64,000 bases of DNA from Streblospio benedicti (Eukaryota > Annelida > Polychaeta > Spionida > Spionidae): positions 292,446-356,445 of the forward strand of contig JAGTTF010000197.1 of assembly GCA_019095985.1 (NCBI GenBank), read 5' to 3'. This document shows, in pieces, positions 21,660 through 32,101 of this stretch. The position numbers were made by a program, and so were the translations under genes. Numbering within the stretch: position 1 is the first letter of the stretch; every line of letters starts with the position of its first letter. Below the pieces are notes generated by a model. That model was not told where the DNA came from and did not search any database. It saw nothing but the letters and a program-made list of their open reading frames with translations.

Positions 21660-21765
21660 AAATGAAGTACTCTAGAGTCGGCGCAGTGCACACGTAACTC
21701 GTCGTCTTACGTACGCTGCACGTTGACACAGAACCTACGCTGTACGTACGCCGAGTCTTGTGTAC
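21660..21765. repeat. ACGT-word block
   Basis: CTTACGTACGCTGCACGTTG and CTACGCTGTACGTACGCCGA: TACG and ACGT words on both strands, with an imperfect internal inverted repeat. Confidence 0.6.
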
Positions 21766-22074
21766 TGTATATGCGTCTTGGTGAAGCTCGACCATGACCC
21801 AGCTCCACAGTATAATGAGGCATCCTCCCCTCCCTCCACACACACACAACACTAACACACCCCTCCCCCGCTGCCGCTGTGACTCAGTCCTGCCGGGGAT
21901 GGCCGCGGGAGTTAGGGGACCCATTAGATCGTCGGCGCGCGTCAGTGTCGCGGATTAGATCGTACAGACTCAGCCATAGTGATATCTCACACAGCATATG
22001 CTGTAATACTGAATATATGAGCAGTGGAAAGAGATTCCCTTAGACCGATATGTCCACAGTCCCAGAAAACTAAA

Positions 22075-22130
22075 TAGTGCTATATACTATAGTACTATAT
22101 ACTATAGTACTATATACTATAGTCCTGTAT
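22075..22130. repeat. Palindromic 16-bp tandem repeat
   Basis: TACTATATACTATAG recurs three times (about 22085-22125). Each unit is self-complementary around TATA. Confidence 0.8.
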
Positions 22131-22255
22131 GCTGCGTGTGCTGATTTGTTTTCTACATGTTCATGCACTTTGCTGTTAGAATGAGTAACTGGACATCACA
22201 GCACCCACGTCCAGAGAGAACTGTTCTGGCCATATGTCATTGCACGTATAGCATA

Positions 22256-22345
22256 AACGTATGACGTAAAAACGTAACATTAAAGGAACGTTGAATGTAC
22301 AACGTAACGTGAACGTGGAACGTGTAACGTAACAACTTAAAGTGT
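22256..22345. repeat. ACGT-word element, inverted copy of 18213-18290
   Basis: GTATGACGTAAAAACGTAAC, ATTAAAGGAACGTT, then AACGTAACGTGAACGTGGAA and CGTGTAACGTAAC match the reverse complement of the 18213 block almost word for word. Confidence 0.75.
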
Positions 22346-22379
22346 GCCCATGTCTCATCACGCAGCCGGTTCCCGCTAA

Positions 22380-22510
22380 TGGTTGCTTCCTAAATGTCGG
22401 GACGCACAGACCTTCTTGGCTCGCCCCGGGGGAGCTTGGACACAGGCACGGGCACGCCTCGGAAATGGCACGAGGGGGCGTGGGCGGCAAACTCTGTCCT
22501 TGGACGTGAC
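22380..22510. other. CpG-rich patch
   Basis: GTCGGGACGCACAGACC, GGCTCGCCCCGGGGGAGC and GCACGAGGGGGCGTGGGC. It could be a small CpG island upstream of the 25-kb exon, but no promoter element is seen. A 204-codon minus ORF crosses it and is rejected as coding. Confidence 0.3.
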
Positions 22511-22761
22511 TTTGTGTCAGAAAAGTAGGAGAGGTTGCCGATGTGAACGATAATTGTTGTGCAGTGGCATATAGGAGACAGCGATTTCTTTGTGAAACGA
22601 TACCAGAATATAAGTTAGCAATTATAGTTTTATTGTATGATTGTTTGTTTGGTTTCCTTTTTTGAAAGTTTTGTCTATTAGTTAAACTAACTATTGTAAT
22701 ATAGAAACTAGTATAAAAAGGTATAAAATATAAACTATATAGCAGTATAGAGACAGTCATT

Positions 22762-22790
22762 ACATGGGGTTCGAGTCCCGGCGGGGACAT
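22762..22790 (+). mobile_element. tRNA 3'-half relic (B box)
   Basis: ATGGGGTTCGAGTCCCGGCG is a T-arm/B-box sequence. Translated on the minus strand it gives the MSPPGLEP start of a spurious 204-codon ORF. Confidence 0.55.
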
Positions 22791-22792
22791 AT

Positions 22793-23101
22793 TATACCAA
22801 AATGTGATTGGTGATTTGCCCTAAATCTTGAGCATCAATTGTGAATTGGTGTATTGAAGCGTGTGAAATGTGATGGAGCGATTATTGAATTGACATGTGA
22901 TCTGTTCATGCAAGGGTTGTGATAAATGATTTGCTCTATATATTTTGAATGTGAATTAGAATTGCCTGTATTTAACGTGTGAAACGTGGTGTGATGCAAC
23001 CTATCCCATTACACTTCCTGGTGATTCCTAGTGATTGTTGAAATTCACAATGGCATGTATTGGTGACTGGTGATTTAGGATTAAATGTTGGTGACTGGAC
23101 A
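22793..23101 (+). mobile_element. MITE family B, long form with internal duplication
   Basis: Reads in the opposite sense to the other copies: TGATTGGTGATTTGCCCTAA, ATCTTGAGC ... GTGTGAAATGTGATGG, then a second half (TTGCTCTATATATTTTGAAT ... GTGTGAAACGTGGTGTGATG) and the end GGTGACTGGTGATTTAGG. The two halves are diverged copies of the same body. Confidence 0.7.
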
Positions 23102-23250
23102 TACATCAGTGCGGTCACCACCGGACACTGATGCATCACCACGGAAGTCACGTGACAACACCTGTTGCCGACAATTTCACATAAATGTCACGCCACGCAG
23201 TGCGCACGGATATCTTCAGCTACGCCATCATGCCGCTCAGCCGCCATCTG

Positions 23251-23314
23251 TCTGTTAGGGACCACCGGTTCCACAACGTTCAATATGTTATATAGGTGGT
23301 CTCAATAGAGACCA
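23251..23314 (+). mobile_element. pogo-like MITE fragment
   Basis: CTGTTAGGGACCACCGGTTC and AGGTGGTCTCAATAGAGACC. A similar fragment lies at 23607-23669. Both are preceded by CpG-rich CCGCC sequence. Confidence 0.6.
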
Positions 23315-23606
23315 TGTTTGAAATAAAACACTGTGTGCAGTCTGGATGCAAAAGAGTGGCTGGTTCAACACGGATACTGTCTTTTTTGACTCAGCTAATA
23401 ATGAAGGTCCCTCTACAAGAGACCAAAAGCTTCATTGATCAAAATTCACAATTTGAAAGGTCATTTGGTCTCAATAAAGATGGAGGCGGTTCGCGGACAC
23501 TGATATCTGAGTCACAAACCGGTTGAATATTCCGGCTGCCTCATTTTCGAATACTAAAATATACGGACACATCAGCGGACGTGGCTATTTGCCGCCGCCG
23601 ACCGCT

Positions 23607-23669
23607 TGACTGTCTGTTAGGACCACCTTTGGGTTCAATGTTTGCAGGTGGTCTCAATAGAGACCATGC
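23607..23669 (+). mobile_element. pogo-like MITE fragment
   Basis: CTGTCTGTTAGGACCACCTT and GCAGGTGGTCTCAATAGAGA. A paired fragment of 23251. Confidence 0.6.
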
Positions 23670-23688
23670 CATATGACCATTAGAGTGG

Positions 23689-23883
23689 CCTTGAATGAGT
23701 TGATCGTGTCGGTTATATCAACAGATCTACATATTTTTTCATTCACAACTCTGAATTTACCTTATTATTTACAGTTTCGGACAAATGTCTATGTCCATCT
23801 TCAGAATTTCACACTGCGCATGTCAGTCCGAGTGACTTCCTATTGTCATAATGGAGTCGTACGCGTGTGAGAGTTGGTCCGGT
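23689..23883 (+). repeat. Dispersed repeat K, copy 1
   Basis: CCTTGAATGAGTTGATCGTG, GGTTATATCAACAGATC, TATTTACAGTTTCGGA, ATGTCCATCTTCAGAATTTC, ACACTGCGCATGT and GTGTGAGAGTTGG recur in order at 32961-33145. No family recognised. Confidence 0.75.
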
Positions 23884-23938
23884 TCATGAACATTATAGTG
23901 TACATGTATTCACTATTTCGCCATATCAAAGTGTAAAC

Positions 23939-24032
23939 CATAGGCACATGCATTGACCATGTTATGATTAAATTATATATTATATTACTCATTTATGTTA
24001 GACCTCTACCAAAGTGAATGCATGTGCCTATG
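23939..24032. mobile_element. 94-bp MITE, CATAGGCA ends, perfect 8-bp target duplication
   Basis: Seen: inverted ends CATAGGCACATGCATT and AATGCATGTGCCTATG, flanked on both sides by GTGTAAAC (23931-23938, 24033-24040). An 8-bp duplication suggests a hAT-like element. The first eight bases are shared with the CATAGGCAG MITEs, but the interior differs. Confidence 0.85.
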
Positions 24033-24109
24033 GTGTAAACCATTCAGCTGTGTCGTCACGGACCGATCACCCCCGGATTCGCCCAACTCGCATGACCACA
24101 CCATAGCAT

Positions 24110-24195
24110 GACCACCGCCACACAATGACCAATTGACCAGCATTAATAATCCAGCGTTAATCTGCAGTAATCCGCCAAGGACTCTCGATCAGCCG
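24110..24195. promoter_or_regulatory. Cluster of TAAT/TAATCC sites, candidate enhancer
   Basis: CAGCATTAATAATCCAGCGT, TAATCTGCAG and TAATCCGCC put three TAATC/TAATCC (Otx/K50-type) cores within 40 bp. Binding is inferred. Confidence 0.3.
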
Positions 24196-24660
24196 CCAGC
24201 AGCAGCATGTATACACAGACTCCCTCAGTTCACATCACCTCTATATATCCATATAGTCGGACCTGTTCCTTCAGTCGCAAACCTCCATACCGCTCTGTAT
24301 TGATGTACCAGGTGACGCCATGCTTCGGAACTGTTGTTATCAATACACGGGAGTTATGGGCAGACCCAGGCTTCTGGAAAATGTGTATGTAGCTAATTAG
24401 GGTAAAAGCTATTATTTAATATATAAGTGTGTGTATGTCAGAGCCACTTGGAAACCCTGCCTGGTTGGGGTTTAAATCCCACCTCTATAATATACAAGAC
24501 GTTTTGAAGGTAGTGTACACAGCCAGAAACAGTGGTTCTGTCAATGGTGGGGTGGGGGGTGACCGGAAAACAGGGAAGAAAAGCCTGAAAATCTAGTTAC
24601 GTGGGAAATAAGGCCGAAATATTAGGGATGTGGTATGCCTTGACCCCCCCCCCCCAGTGA
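24196..24660. other. Mostly unannotated; degraded repeat words
   Basis: B-box-like GGGGTTTAAATCCCACCTC near 24468. GTGGGAAATAAGGCCGAAAT with ATTAGGGATGTGG (24602-24632) recurs at 30555-30617, each followed by GATGCCTTG-like sequence and a poly-C run. That is a small unnamed repeat. Confidence 0.5.
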
Positions 24661-24679
24661 CATCATCATCACGTCGCAC

Positions 24680-24795
24680 CTCGACAGCCGCCGCCGCCAT
24701 ATTCGGCGTGAATAATGCATGTAATTTGCGTAAAAGCGAGTAATCACCCGCGGCCGGCGGCGGCGGCGGCGGCCACAGCGAGGCCGGGGATGTGG
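24680..24795. promoter_or_regulatory. (CCG)n block with AT-rich homeobox-type core
   Basis: GACAGCCGCCGCCGCCATAT, GTGAATAATGCATGTAATTT, GAGTAATCACCCGCGGCCGG and (CGG)n. It lies about 450 bp upstream of the signal-peptide exon, so it may serve that gene. This is inference. Confidence 0.35.
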
Positions 24796-25226
24796 AGGGG
24801 GTGGTGTAATTGCAATTATTATTGCGTGTGCGTGTAGAGGGGATCTGAGGCAGGCTCTTGCACAAAGTGAGTGTCTACAAATAGTGATTACAAAAAGTCT
24901 TCATAACACTCAGCAGTCAAAGCCAGCATCTGCAAACACAAGGGTCTGCACACGTGGTTCAAAATGGCCGTCTTGACCATGATATCGGTGATTTTGGTTG
25001 AAACAAAAGCAGGTGATGTAATTAGAGCAATTGAATCATGGTATAAAGAGTTTTAAGAGCAGTGCTTTCCATTGAAAATATATAAGTAAGTTGGGTGGCC
25101 ATCTTGCTGTTGTTGTTTTGTTTGTATTCTTGTTTTCTTTTCTGTTTTGTGTGTTGTTTGTTGAGGAAAAAGATAAAAACCGCCTCCAAAGAGCTGTTGA
25201 CTAACACCCCTGTGTTGTGCTTGCAG

Positions 25227-25283
25227 GTGCCCGGATGTCGGCGCTTCTCGCCATGCTGCTGCTGGCGGCGGCTCATGTCACAG
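25227..25283 (+). CDS. Candidate exon encoding a signal peptide
   Basis: Seen: acceptor TGTGCTTGCAG (AG at 25225-25226), 8 nt GTGCCCGG, ATG at 25235, sixteen codons reading MSALLAMLLLAAAHVT, then one base of a Gly codon and the donor GTGAGG at 25284. The peptide has the hydrophobic core of a signal sequence (LLAMLLLAAA) but no charged n-region. Intron phase is 1, common after signal-peptide exons of secreted and membrane proteins. Upstream exons would be untranslated. Neighbours: a CA repeat starts 20 bp after the donor. A 29-bp copy of the exon end plus donor recurs at 25668-25696, beyond the CA and CTG repeats. The gene is unknown and the mature protein is not visible nearby. It could be chance, but acceptor, start, hydrophobic core and donor fit together well. 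Confidence 0.5.
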
Positions 25284-25300
25284 GTGAGGGGCTCGTGCTC

Positions 25301-25573
<273 letters not shown>

Positions 25574-25580
25574 TTATTGC

Positions 25581-25581
<1 letters not shown>

Positions 25582-25653
<72 letters not shown>
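25582..25653. repeat. (CTG)24 microsatellite
   Basis: Twenty-four pure CTG units followed by CGGCGGCG. The signal-peptide exon has the same CTGCTGCTGGCGGCGG layout, so this tract may be an expanded copy of the Leu codons of that exon. Confidence 0.95.
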
Positions 25654-25654
<1 letters not shown>

Positions 25655-25697
25655 GGCGGCGTATCTCGTCACAGGTGAGGGGCTCGTGCTCATTACA
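25654..25697 (+). pseudogene. Duplicated 3' end of the signal-peptide exon with donor
   Basis: GTCACAGGTGAGGGGCTCGT and the next bases to CATTAC (25668-25696) are identical to 25277-25305. The preceding (CTG)n-CGGCGGCG replaces the hydrophobic codons. It has no start codon or acceptor of its own, so it is probably a non-functional tandem copy. It could still act as an alternative donor. Confidence 0.6.
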
Positions 25698-25699
25698 TA

Positions 25700-27056
25700 C
25701 AGTTAGTTAGGATGCTTTGAAAATTTTGATTTCATGATATTTCACCTTATCCAGGCTTCAATCAAAATGAACAAAATACACAAAGGAAATCTCTACACAA
25801 CAAACAAGTACACCTTGTACATGCCCATTTTCAAAGCATCTTAACAAGCTTCATTTAACTTTTAACCTTTATATATTTATTGCATGCAACTTTCTAATCA
25901 TCTCATGTTTGTGGCATCTGTGTCAGCCGGCGACAAGCTCGGGGATTCCGTCATACTACATTGTGTACATAAAAAGTTTATTAATTGCCTTACCTTTACA
26001 ATGTTGTCAGCAAACAACCTGTAAATCATACAAATCACATTGTATCAAACCGCTGTGCTGATAAATCAAACCAAATGAAGACTTTGACATCGAGCAAAAA
26101 CTGATTTACTATACATAAGGAAAGTGGTCATTTCTATAAAACAGATATGCTTGGATTTTAGCGCCATATACAATCCCAAACTGCAATTGTTACGCTATTG
26201 CCATTTTGCTTTTTATTTCATCATATAAATAACATAGACTTTAAATGAGTACCATTCTAGGACTCCGATAGAAGGAGTCTAGAGAAGTCTTGCGCAAGCA
26301 CCGCTGACTATAGACCATTTCAATGTTATTTGGGCCAATTATGTTCTTTTGTATCAATACACGATGATTAAGTTCATGAAACAGTCCTTAGCACTTACAG
26401 GAAATCCTGAAGCTGACCCTGGATACCATAAACATAATGCTGTCTTCCTCCTACATAATTACTGTGTATCTTCTGCACACTGCCAGTCTATCCCCTCCTG
26501 CCTCCTGCGAGCAATCCATCACCCCGAGCACCCCCACTGCCCGATCCACCGTCCCCACGACAACCCCGCCTACATGCAGAACTAACAAATACACCGGCAG
26601 AATGCCCGAGTCACATCTAAACCGGAGACACACAAACAAAGCACAGAATCTCAAACAACTTGGGACTAGATTAATCTCTGTGAACCTGCTGCTGTATAAA
26701 TCCTGCTCTCACCCGCTTTCGCCTGTTTATGTATGCCCCCTCGGGCCGCACCCCCCGGGCGGGATGATCGCCCCCGCCCGACCCTCCATCACCCGGCCTG
26801 TCCACGTGCTGCAGCAATCACCCCCTCGGGCCCGCTCCACGCATGCGCATACATACTGGAAATACACTTTTTTTTATAGAAGTTATCTCTTTGTAGAGGT
26901 GTCCTCCCTTCAGTACAATATCACCACAAGTTCAGCGCCAATGTTGAAACCGTGAGAAAATATCTTTGTAGAGAAATGATCTTATTACACGCGCATACAT
27001 ACTGCCGGAGATACAGCGTAACTGTTCTTGGTTGTTCAACATATGTCACACACGGT
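25700..27056. other. Long unannotated stretch
   Basis: AT-rich to 26400. At 26330-26560 a short ORF reads KQSLALTGNPEADPGY, faintly like LINE N-terminal 2A-type motifs, but it is too weak to call. 26735-26850 is a C-rich CpG patch (GGGCCGCACCCCCCGGGCGG). Two GCGCATACATACTG words occur at 26845 and 26990. No exon is seen. Confidence 0.45.
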
Positions 27057-27220
27057 AAAATCCCCACCTTTTCACCCTCCCTAGCAGCTATGAATGCCCT
27101 TACTTTTCACTGTCAAGCAGCTATTAAATACCTGATTTTTATCATATCCAGCTATGAAGAGTTTTTTTTAAATGAAAGTTAGCTACTGGCTATGAAATTG
27201 CACACCGAAAGTTTTCAGGG
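27057..27220 (-). repeat. Dispersed repeat M, copy 2
   Basis: Reverse complement of 7005-7145: CACCTTTTCACCCTCCCTAG, CAGCTATGAATGCCC, TACTTTTCACTGTC, AATGAAAGTTAGCTA, CTATGAAATTGCACACCG. About 20 bp longer in the middle. Confidence 0.7.
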
Positions 27221-27254
27221 GAAACTACCACTTTTTGTGCTATCATGCTGCGCC

Positions 27255-27795
27255 CCTCTAGTCTTTTGAAAGACCTTATATCTAATAGTGTTTCCTCTAT
27301 TATTACAAGAAACGCTCTTGTAAACCATATATTAAGTGCAAAAAGAAGAGCAATTGCAGTTGTGACAGCATCTAGCTCTAATAGATATAATAAAGGTCTT
27401 TTACAAAACGTTAGGAATTCCACTGATATTAAATATACAGCCTAAAACATTCTGGCCTGTATAGCCTTTAAAACCAGAGTGTTCAATGGCAACAGCTGCA
27501 GAAGCAGCTGCGCATGCATGGGTGATTTACCAGGTAAAGATTAGCCAAGATATAAAAATGTGATCGTGATCAAAGCTCCTCCATAACAAATGAACAGTGC
27601 CACATGCTTAAATGAGAAAATGCCCAACTACAGCTGCGCTGAAAATAGATTGCTGTTCTAAAATCGAAGCCATGTGCATTTAGTTATTGACGTCACGTTT
27701 GCAACACTTTTAGCAAGATGTACGTCACACCGAAGCTTTTAAAATAGGCCTTCATGTCAGATCATTTAAAGGCGTTGGGATAGGCTACCCTCCCG
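27255..27795 (+). repeat. Dispersed repeat G, long copy
   Basis: AAGACCTTATATCTAATAG, CATATATTAAGTGCAAA, CATCTAGCTCTAAT and, about 370 bp later, CATGTCAGATCATTTAAA and TGGGATAGGCTA. The copy at 50862-51020 has the same words with the middle missing. A 66-codon ORF in it resembles no known transposase. Confidence 0.6.
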
Positions 27796-27954
27796 ACAGC
27801 AATGGGTGTACATATTCCAACATTAAAAATAATATAAATAGAAAGACCAATCAGTTAGCGTTAAAATGACACCAACAATTACAATTACAGTAAACACAGC
27901 TTCTTCCCCATTCCCAATACGCACGAGATTGTCAAACACTGGCGATTTACGCGT

Positions 27955-28215
27955 CTCCCCTGAAAAACGAGGCGGCCGGTTTCCGGACATGTTTACAGGA
28001 CACGTGATTATCCCGCGATGTCTGCGTCATCGGCAACAGGCTGCCGCAATTTATCGGGGAGACGTGAGGGCAGAGAGAGCGCCGTACATCAGGGGGAGAC
28101 GCGGGTTGTTTATCTGCGCTCACTTCTTTTGGGGCTCAATCAGAAGCTGGATTTATGGGCGCGGAGTCCGCGTTTAGAAGCGGCCATCTATCTGCGTGTG
28201 GGCGGGTTCTGCTGG
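27955..28215. other. CpG-rich block with GATTATCCC sites
   Basis: CGAGGCGGCCGGTTTCCGGA, CACGTGATTATCCCGCGATG, TTATCGGGGAGACGTGAGGG. Two overlapping 103-codon plus-strand ORFs span it. Neither matches a known domain, and there is no clean splice frame. Candidate regulatory block or unrecognised exon. Confidence 0.3.
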
Positions 28216-28219
28216 TGCG

Positions 28220-28660
28220 GCGTCGGTTTCACGGCTCTCTCACCTACAAGTCCTTGTTCTGTTGATGCGGTGTCAGTTTCATGGCTTTCTTATTCACAAT
28301 GGGTTTTTTTGACCAGCCTTTGTTCATAATATCCATCAGGCAGCGGTGCCAAGAAATCAAAATCATGTTGTTATGTCTCACTCACCGGTCCTTGTTCATT
28401 ACCAGGCAGTGGGTTCCAGTTGTGGCTTTTGATTGAAGAAATATCACAGGGTTTTGTCAAAAGCGGAATCGATACTCAGTTTTTCTTACTTGGCCATGAT
28501 ATTGGAAGATCATTCGTCAGATTTCTCTGCACATTTCGGCAGTGGGGTTCTGATTGGTTGTGCTTTTACCAACTTCCACGAGCATTAAAGGGTTGAATCA
28601 CGGCTATATGCGTCGCTTTTCACGGCTTGATCACTCCCACTGTTTTTCACAAACTTCCAT
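28220..28660. repeat. Short-unit low-copy tandem repeat
   Basis: CGGTTTCACGGCTCTCTCAC...AGTCCTTGTTC, GTCAGTTTCATGGCTTTCTT, CTCACTCACCGGTCCTTGTT and TTTTCACGGCTTGATCACTC are variants of one phrase spaced 40-250 bp apart. Another copy lies at 41715-41755. Confidence 0.5.
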
Positions 28661-28759
28661 GAATACAAATGGTTTGAATCACTTGTGAGCGATATGACGA
28701 TGGTATTATGCTTTCACATGCCAAATCGTGATATTGCTTGCACTTTATGTTCCTTAACA

Positions 28760-28892
28760 TCTGTGAAATAATTGGGTAGGTTATGTAAAGTTATTTGGAA
28801 GATCGTGGAATCGAACTCACGGTCTCCCTTCCATGATTCAGACCAGTCATATGTCCATGGGCAGTCGCACTACCACTGTGCTAATCTCCCGG
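28760..28892 (-). mobile_element. tRNA-derived SINE C, minus strand, full head
   Basis: On the minus strand: GGGAGATTAGCACAGTGGTA (A box), GACCGTGAGTTCGATTCCAC (B box), then the body GATCTTCCAAATAACTTTAC. The best-preserved head of this family in the window. Confidence 0.8.
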
Positions 28893-29507
28893 GACGAACT
28901 ACACACTCTTCAATCTCAACCAGTATCAATCTTACGCAATGGCACTTTCCCGCCTTGATACTATTATTAGCCTACTAGCCTCGCAACCTTAGTCAAAATC
29001 ACTGCCTACTACTACCGACTATTTACGTAGCAGTCATCGAGCCACATGCATGATACCACTGTATCTATGACTTACTAACTACTCACTACCAACATGGGCG
29101 TAATCTGAGCCACTTCTTCACAGGTTCCCCCTCGACGACCAGGGGACAATTTGATCGCCACATGTCTCGTAGCACCACCTTGCACTACCTGGCCATCTCT
29201 GGCTTTACTTCAGCATCGGAGAGGGGGAGAGAGGGTGGAAGTTCTATCCTTCGTGGATGGATTAGCCATGAGCTGGACTTAACCAGGAATTCATCCCGTT
29301 AGAATTCACTGTCTGGCCAACGAACGTGCCACCCACTAGGCTGCTGAATTCTGAGTTCGAACTCATGGGCTGTAGCTTCCTTCCCCATCCCAGGAGGTTT
29401 ACTGGAGAATGCAATTACCCTTAACGTGGCGTTTACTGGGGAATTCTAACGATGGAAACTACCCGGTGGCTTCACCGAAGTACCCGGGTCCTTGTCTTCC
29501 ATCAAGT
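28893..29507. other. Unannotated; duplicated segment
   Basis: AACATGGGCGTAATCTGAGC with CACTTCTT (29090-29117) recurs at 29608-29635 directly after the second SINE C copy, so SINE C plus this flank is a local duplication with one copy internally deleted. 29120-29480 is C- and T-rich, with no gene recognised. Confidence 0.55.
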
Positions 29508-29640
29508 GTGAAATAATCGAGTAGGCTATGTAAAGTTATTTGGAAGATCGTGGAATCGAACTCACGGTCTCCCTTCCATGATACAGACCAGTCATATTTC
29601 ACTACTAACATGGGCGTAATCAGAGCCACTTCTTTCACAC
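29508..29640 (-). mobile_element. SINE C copy lacking its A box
   Basis: GTGTGAAATAATCGAGTAGG, ATGTAAAGTTATTTGGAAG, GTGGAATCGAACTCACGGTC are nearly identical to 28760-28855. The tRNA 5' half is replaced by ACTAACATGGGCGTAATCAG. Confidence 0.75.
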
Positions 29641-29974
29641 ATCAAAGAAATCCCACATCTCTAATTTGTTGGCTTTATTTCTCAGGTCCCTAGATTTTAT
29701 GCCTTTTTTCTCACATCCTAAAAATAATCTTAATAATTTTTCACACATCCCACCTTCTTAAAATCCCACATCCCTCTTGTTTAAACCTTTCCCACGTCCC
29801 ACTTCCTTATAAACCCATCAATCATGCTCTATGTAAGTTGAATTTCAAGGTGAACACAAAAATGTTGACGGTTGAAAATAGATCTCAGTTTGTGGCCAGT
29901 TTTCGCAGGTCTCAGAGCACCAATCAGTCGCCTGATGCGTCAATGCAAACTCGTCCACAGCTGGGGGTCTCTGT
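29641..29974. other. CCCACATCC-rich stretch
   Basis: Phrases TCCCACATC, TCACATCC, CACACATCCCACC and AATCCCACATCCC recur irregularly (29640-29800). The same style is seen at 33800-34090. It is probably a decayed repeat. Confidence 0.4.
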
Positions 29975-30245
29975 TTTTTTAAAGGGACAAGCACAGCAAA
30001 TGCCTCCTCGGATAGATTGACTTGTTTTTTGAAAACTTGACATGCTGCTCTTTAAAAAAACTTCTAATTTTACAGTTGAAATTATCCGTTTTGATATACT
30101 ATCAATTAACCCATTAAAGGGACATGCACAACAAATGCCTTCTCCTTAGAAAGAGTGAATGAATAATTTGGTTTTTATACACTTGCTCCTAATAACATAT
30201 AATTTTACAATTATTAGTATCCGTTTTGATAAATTAGCAACACCC
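29975..30245. repeat. Tandem duplication, unit about 136 bp
   Basis: AAAGGGACAAGCACAGCAAA, TGCCTCCTC, TTTTACAGTTGAAATTATCC, GTTTTGATATACTA (first copy) correspond to AAAGGGACATGCACAACAAA, TGCCTTCTC, TTTTACAATTATTAGTATCC, GTTTTGATAAATTA (second). Confidence 0.75.
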
Positions 30246-31164
30246 ATGTAAAAAGTGGACTGCCATATTGGTTGTCACTTCCATATCTTCCCTGGAAAAA
30301 AATCTCTCTGTGACATTGCAGCCTCTAGACTTTTCCCCCGAGGACACTTCTCAGCCTAAATACCGCACCTATCAAATGGGTCATGCCCCCCCCCCCCGTC
30401 CCCAACACAAGCACGGTCGTTAAGGTAGCAACGCGCGCACCTGCTCCGCGCACCTTGCTGTAATTATCTTGGAATGTCACGGCCGCCGAGTGACGTCATC
30501 ACCTGTTTGTGTGGGGGAAAAGACACCCTTTTTTATAGATTAGAGGTGAGGGAAATAAGGCAAAAACATCTAGGGATGTGGGAAATAAGGCCAAAATAAT
30601 TAGGGATGTGGGATGCCTTGGTGCCCCCCCCCCCCCACACACACACATACACTAACTCCCCCTATATGTACGAATGTCCCATGTGCACGAGAGAAAGCAA
30701 AAGTGTTACAACTGACTGCAGTAGTTAGAAACTATAAATTCTGTAGAACATGTGTCAACACAACCTTAAGCGTCCACCATTTTTACATCCAACTGACGAG
30801 ATCATGATATTATGCAAGAGAAACCAAGAATATAGATCAAGAAATTGACAAGAAATAAAATAGTAAAGTATAATTTGTCCAGTTGCATTATTTAGTATTT
30901 ATTTGTCGTGTGTCTTTTTAATTTTGAAAAGTAACCTGTGAGGTTTGAATTCGAATAAAAATTCCATATACATTTGTACTTTACAATTATGTTTTGGAAG
31001 AAAAGCAGCTAATATATTTAAGTAATTGGATCGTGACAGCAGAATTTACAGCAAGTTGCAGAAACTAACAGGGACTGAGCAGTAGTATTTTAAACGTCTG
31101 ACACACATATTGCTTTATAGGGTGCGAAAGGCAGGTGCTTCCCTTGTAATAAACACAGCATGCT
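30246..31164. other. Mostly unannotated
   Basis: Poly-C runs near 30387 and 30624. Two tandem GGGAAATAAGGC...TAGGGATGTGG words at 30548-30617. 30890-31030 resembles 61300-61440 (TTTTGAAAAGTAACCTGTGA / TTTTGAAAAGGAACCTGTAT), a small dispersed repeat. No gene is seen. Confidence 0.5.
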
Positions 31165-31255
31165 CCTACAACGTACATACGTATATCGTACATCATGTTC
31201 GTACGTATACCGCACAGCGTACATACGTATAACGTACAACGTATGCGTTTGTACC
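31165..31255. repeat. ACGT-word block
   Basis: CAACGTACATACGTATATCG, GTTCGTACGTATACCGC, CGTACATACGTATAACGTAC. A short tandem of ACGTATA-type words, echoed at 32767-32815. Confidence 0.65.
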
Positions 31256-31956
31256 TCTGCTGAAGAATTGGTACATAACATCTATCACACCCGAGGTCTG
31301 TTGTGAGAGCAGCGGAAACATCCGAGGATTACCGAATGCTGCTGATACGACAGGAAGAAATAGCCTTGCTCGGCCAGTTCTGTTTGGTTAAGAATACCAC
31401 ACCATGGATCTTGTTGATGAGGACTCGCTTAACAAATTGTCTCACACTCAAATAGCAGCAGGTGTTAATAAGCAACAGAGAGTAAAGGTTGGCGAGCAAT
31501 AGCCATCCAACATCGGGTTGTAGCAGAGGTGAAAACAATTAAATTTGAAAATCCTAAAGATCACATTTGAAAGGGCATAGTGTGTGGGTTAGGCGCATGT
31601 GGATCACCATAGAAAAAAGTCAGGTAGATCTCGACTTAGTCTTTGTCAAGGCCCAAGAATATAAATACTACTTACTAGTTTAAATGGTAAACTATGATAT
31701 TATTATTCCTCTTATCATGCAATACTTGACAATCCATATTAAAAATCTTTATTCTACTTGAAACTAGTTTCAAGTAAACAGGCTCCTTTTCAATCTTCAT
31801 AACAATAACTGTTTTTCAATCTATTTTACTTTACATTTACATTATTCATATTCTAGTACAATATGTAAAGACATCTTTACAATGTCATAAACAGTTGATA
31901 TGATTATTTAAAACGATTATTGAATTTTGTGATGATATTTAGACTGCAGCCTATAA
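31256..31956. other. Unannotated; one short shared phrase
   Basis: GTTGTGAGAGCAGCGGAAAC, ATCCGAGGATTACCGAATGC (31300-31340) recurs at 60261-60298 inside a MITE. Otherwise AT-rich, no feature. Confidence 0.45.
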
Positions 31957-32101
31957 GAGTCAGTCTAAGATATGCTATTGCACAAAGGCAAAGGAGCTGT
32001 ATTCCGTATGTATATCTTAATATGAGGTAACTCAAAATATGAAGTAAAATGACCATTGATAACTAAATATCAAATAGCATATCTTTTAGAAAGACTCACT
32101 A
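31957..32101. mobile_element. Imperfect foldback J
   Basis: GAGTCAGTCTAAGATATGCT at the left and AGCATATCTTTTAGAAAGAC at the right can pair. The left arm (AGAGTCAGTCTAAGATATGC) is present in reverse complement at about 56014-56034, near another ATTTAGACTGC word. Confidence 0.5.

Noticed and set aside
22176-22790. 204-codon minus-strand ORF
   Set aside because: Starts in a tRNA B-box relic (MSPPGLEP) and runs through an ACGT-word element and a CpG patch. No domain or splice support.
26349-26585. LALTGNPEADPGY as a LINE 2A-like motif
   Set aside because: Lacks the canonical D-E-NPGP ending and no following endonuclease sequence is visible.
27866-28329. Overlapping 103-codon ORFs as a gene
   Set aside because: No domain, no splice frame and two overlapping frames. 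A CpG-rich block explains the absence of stops.
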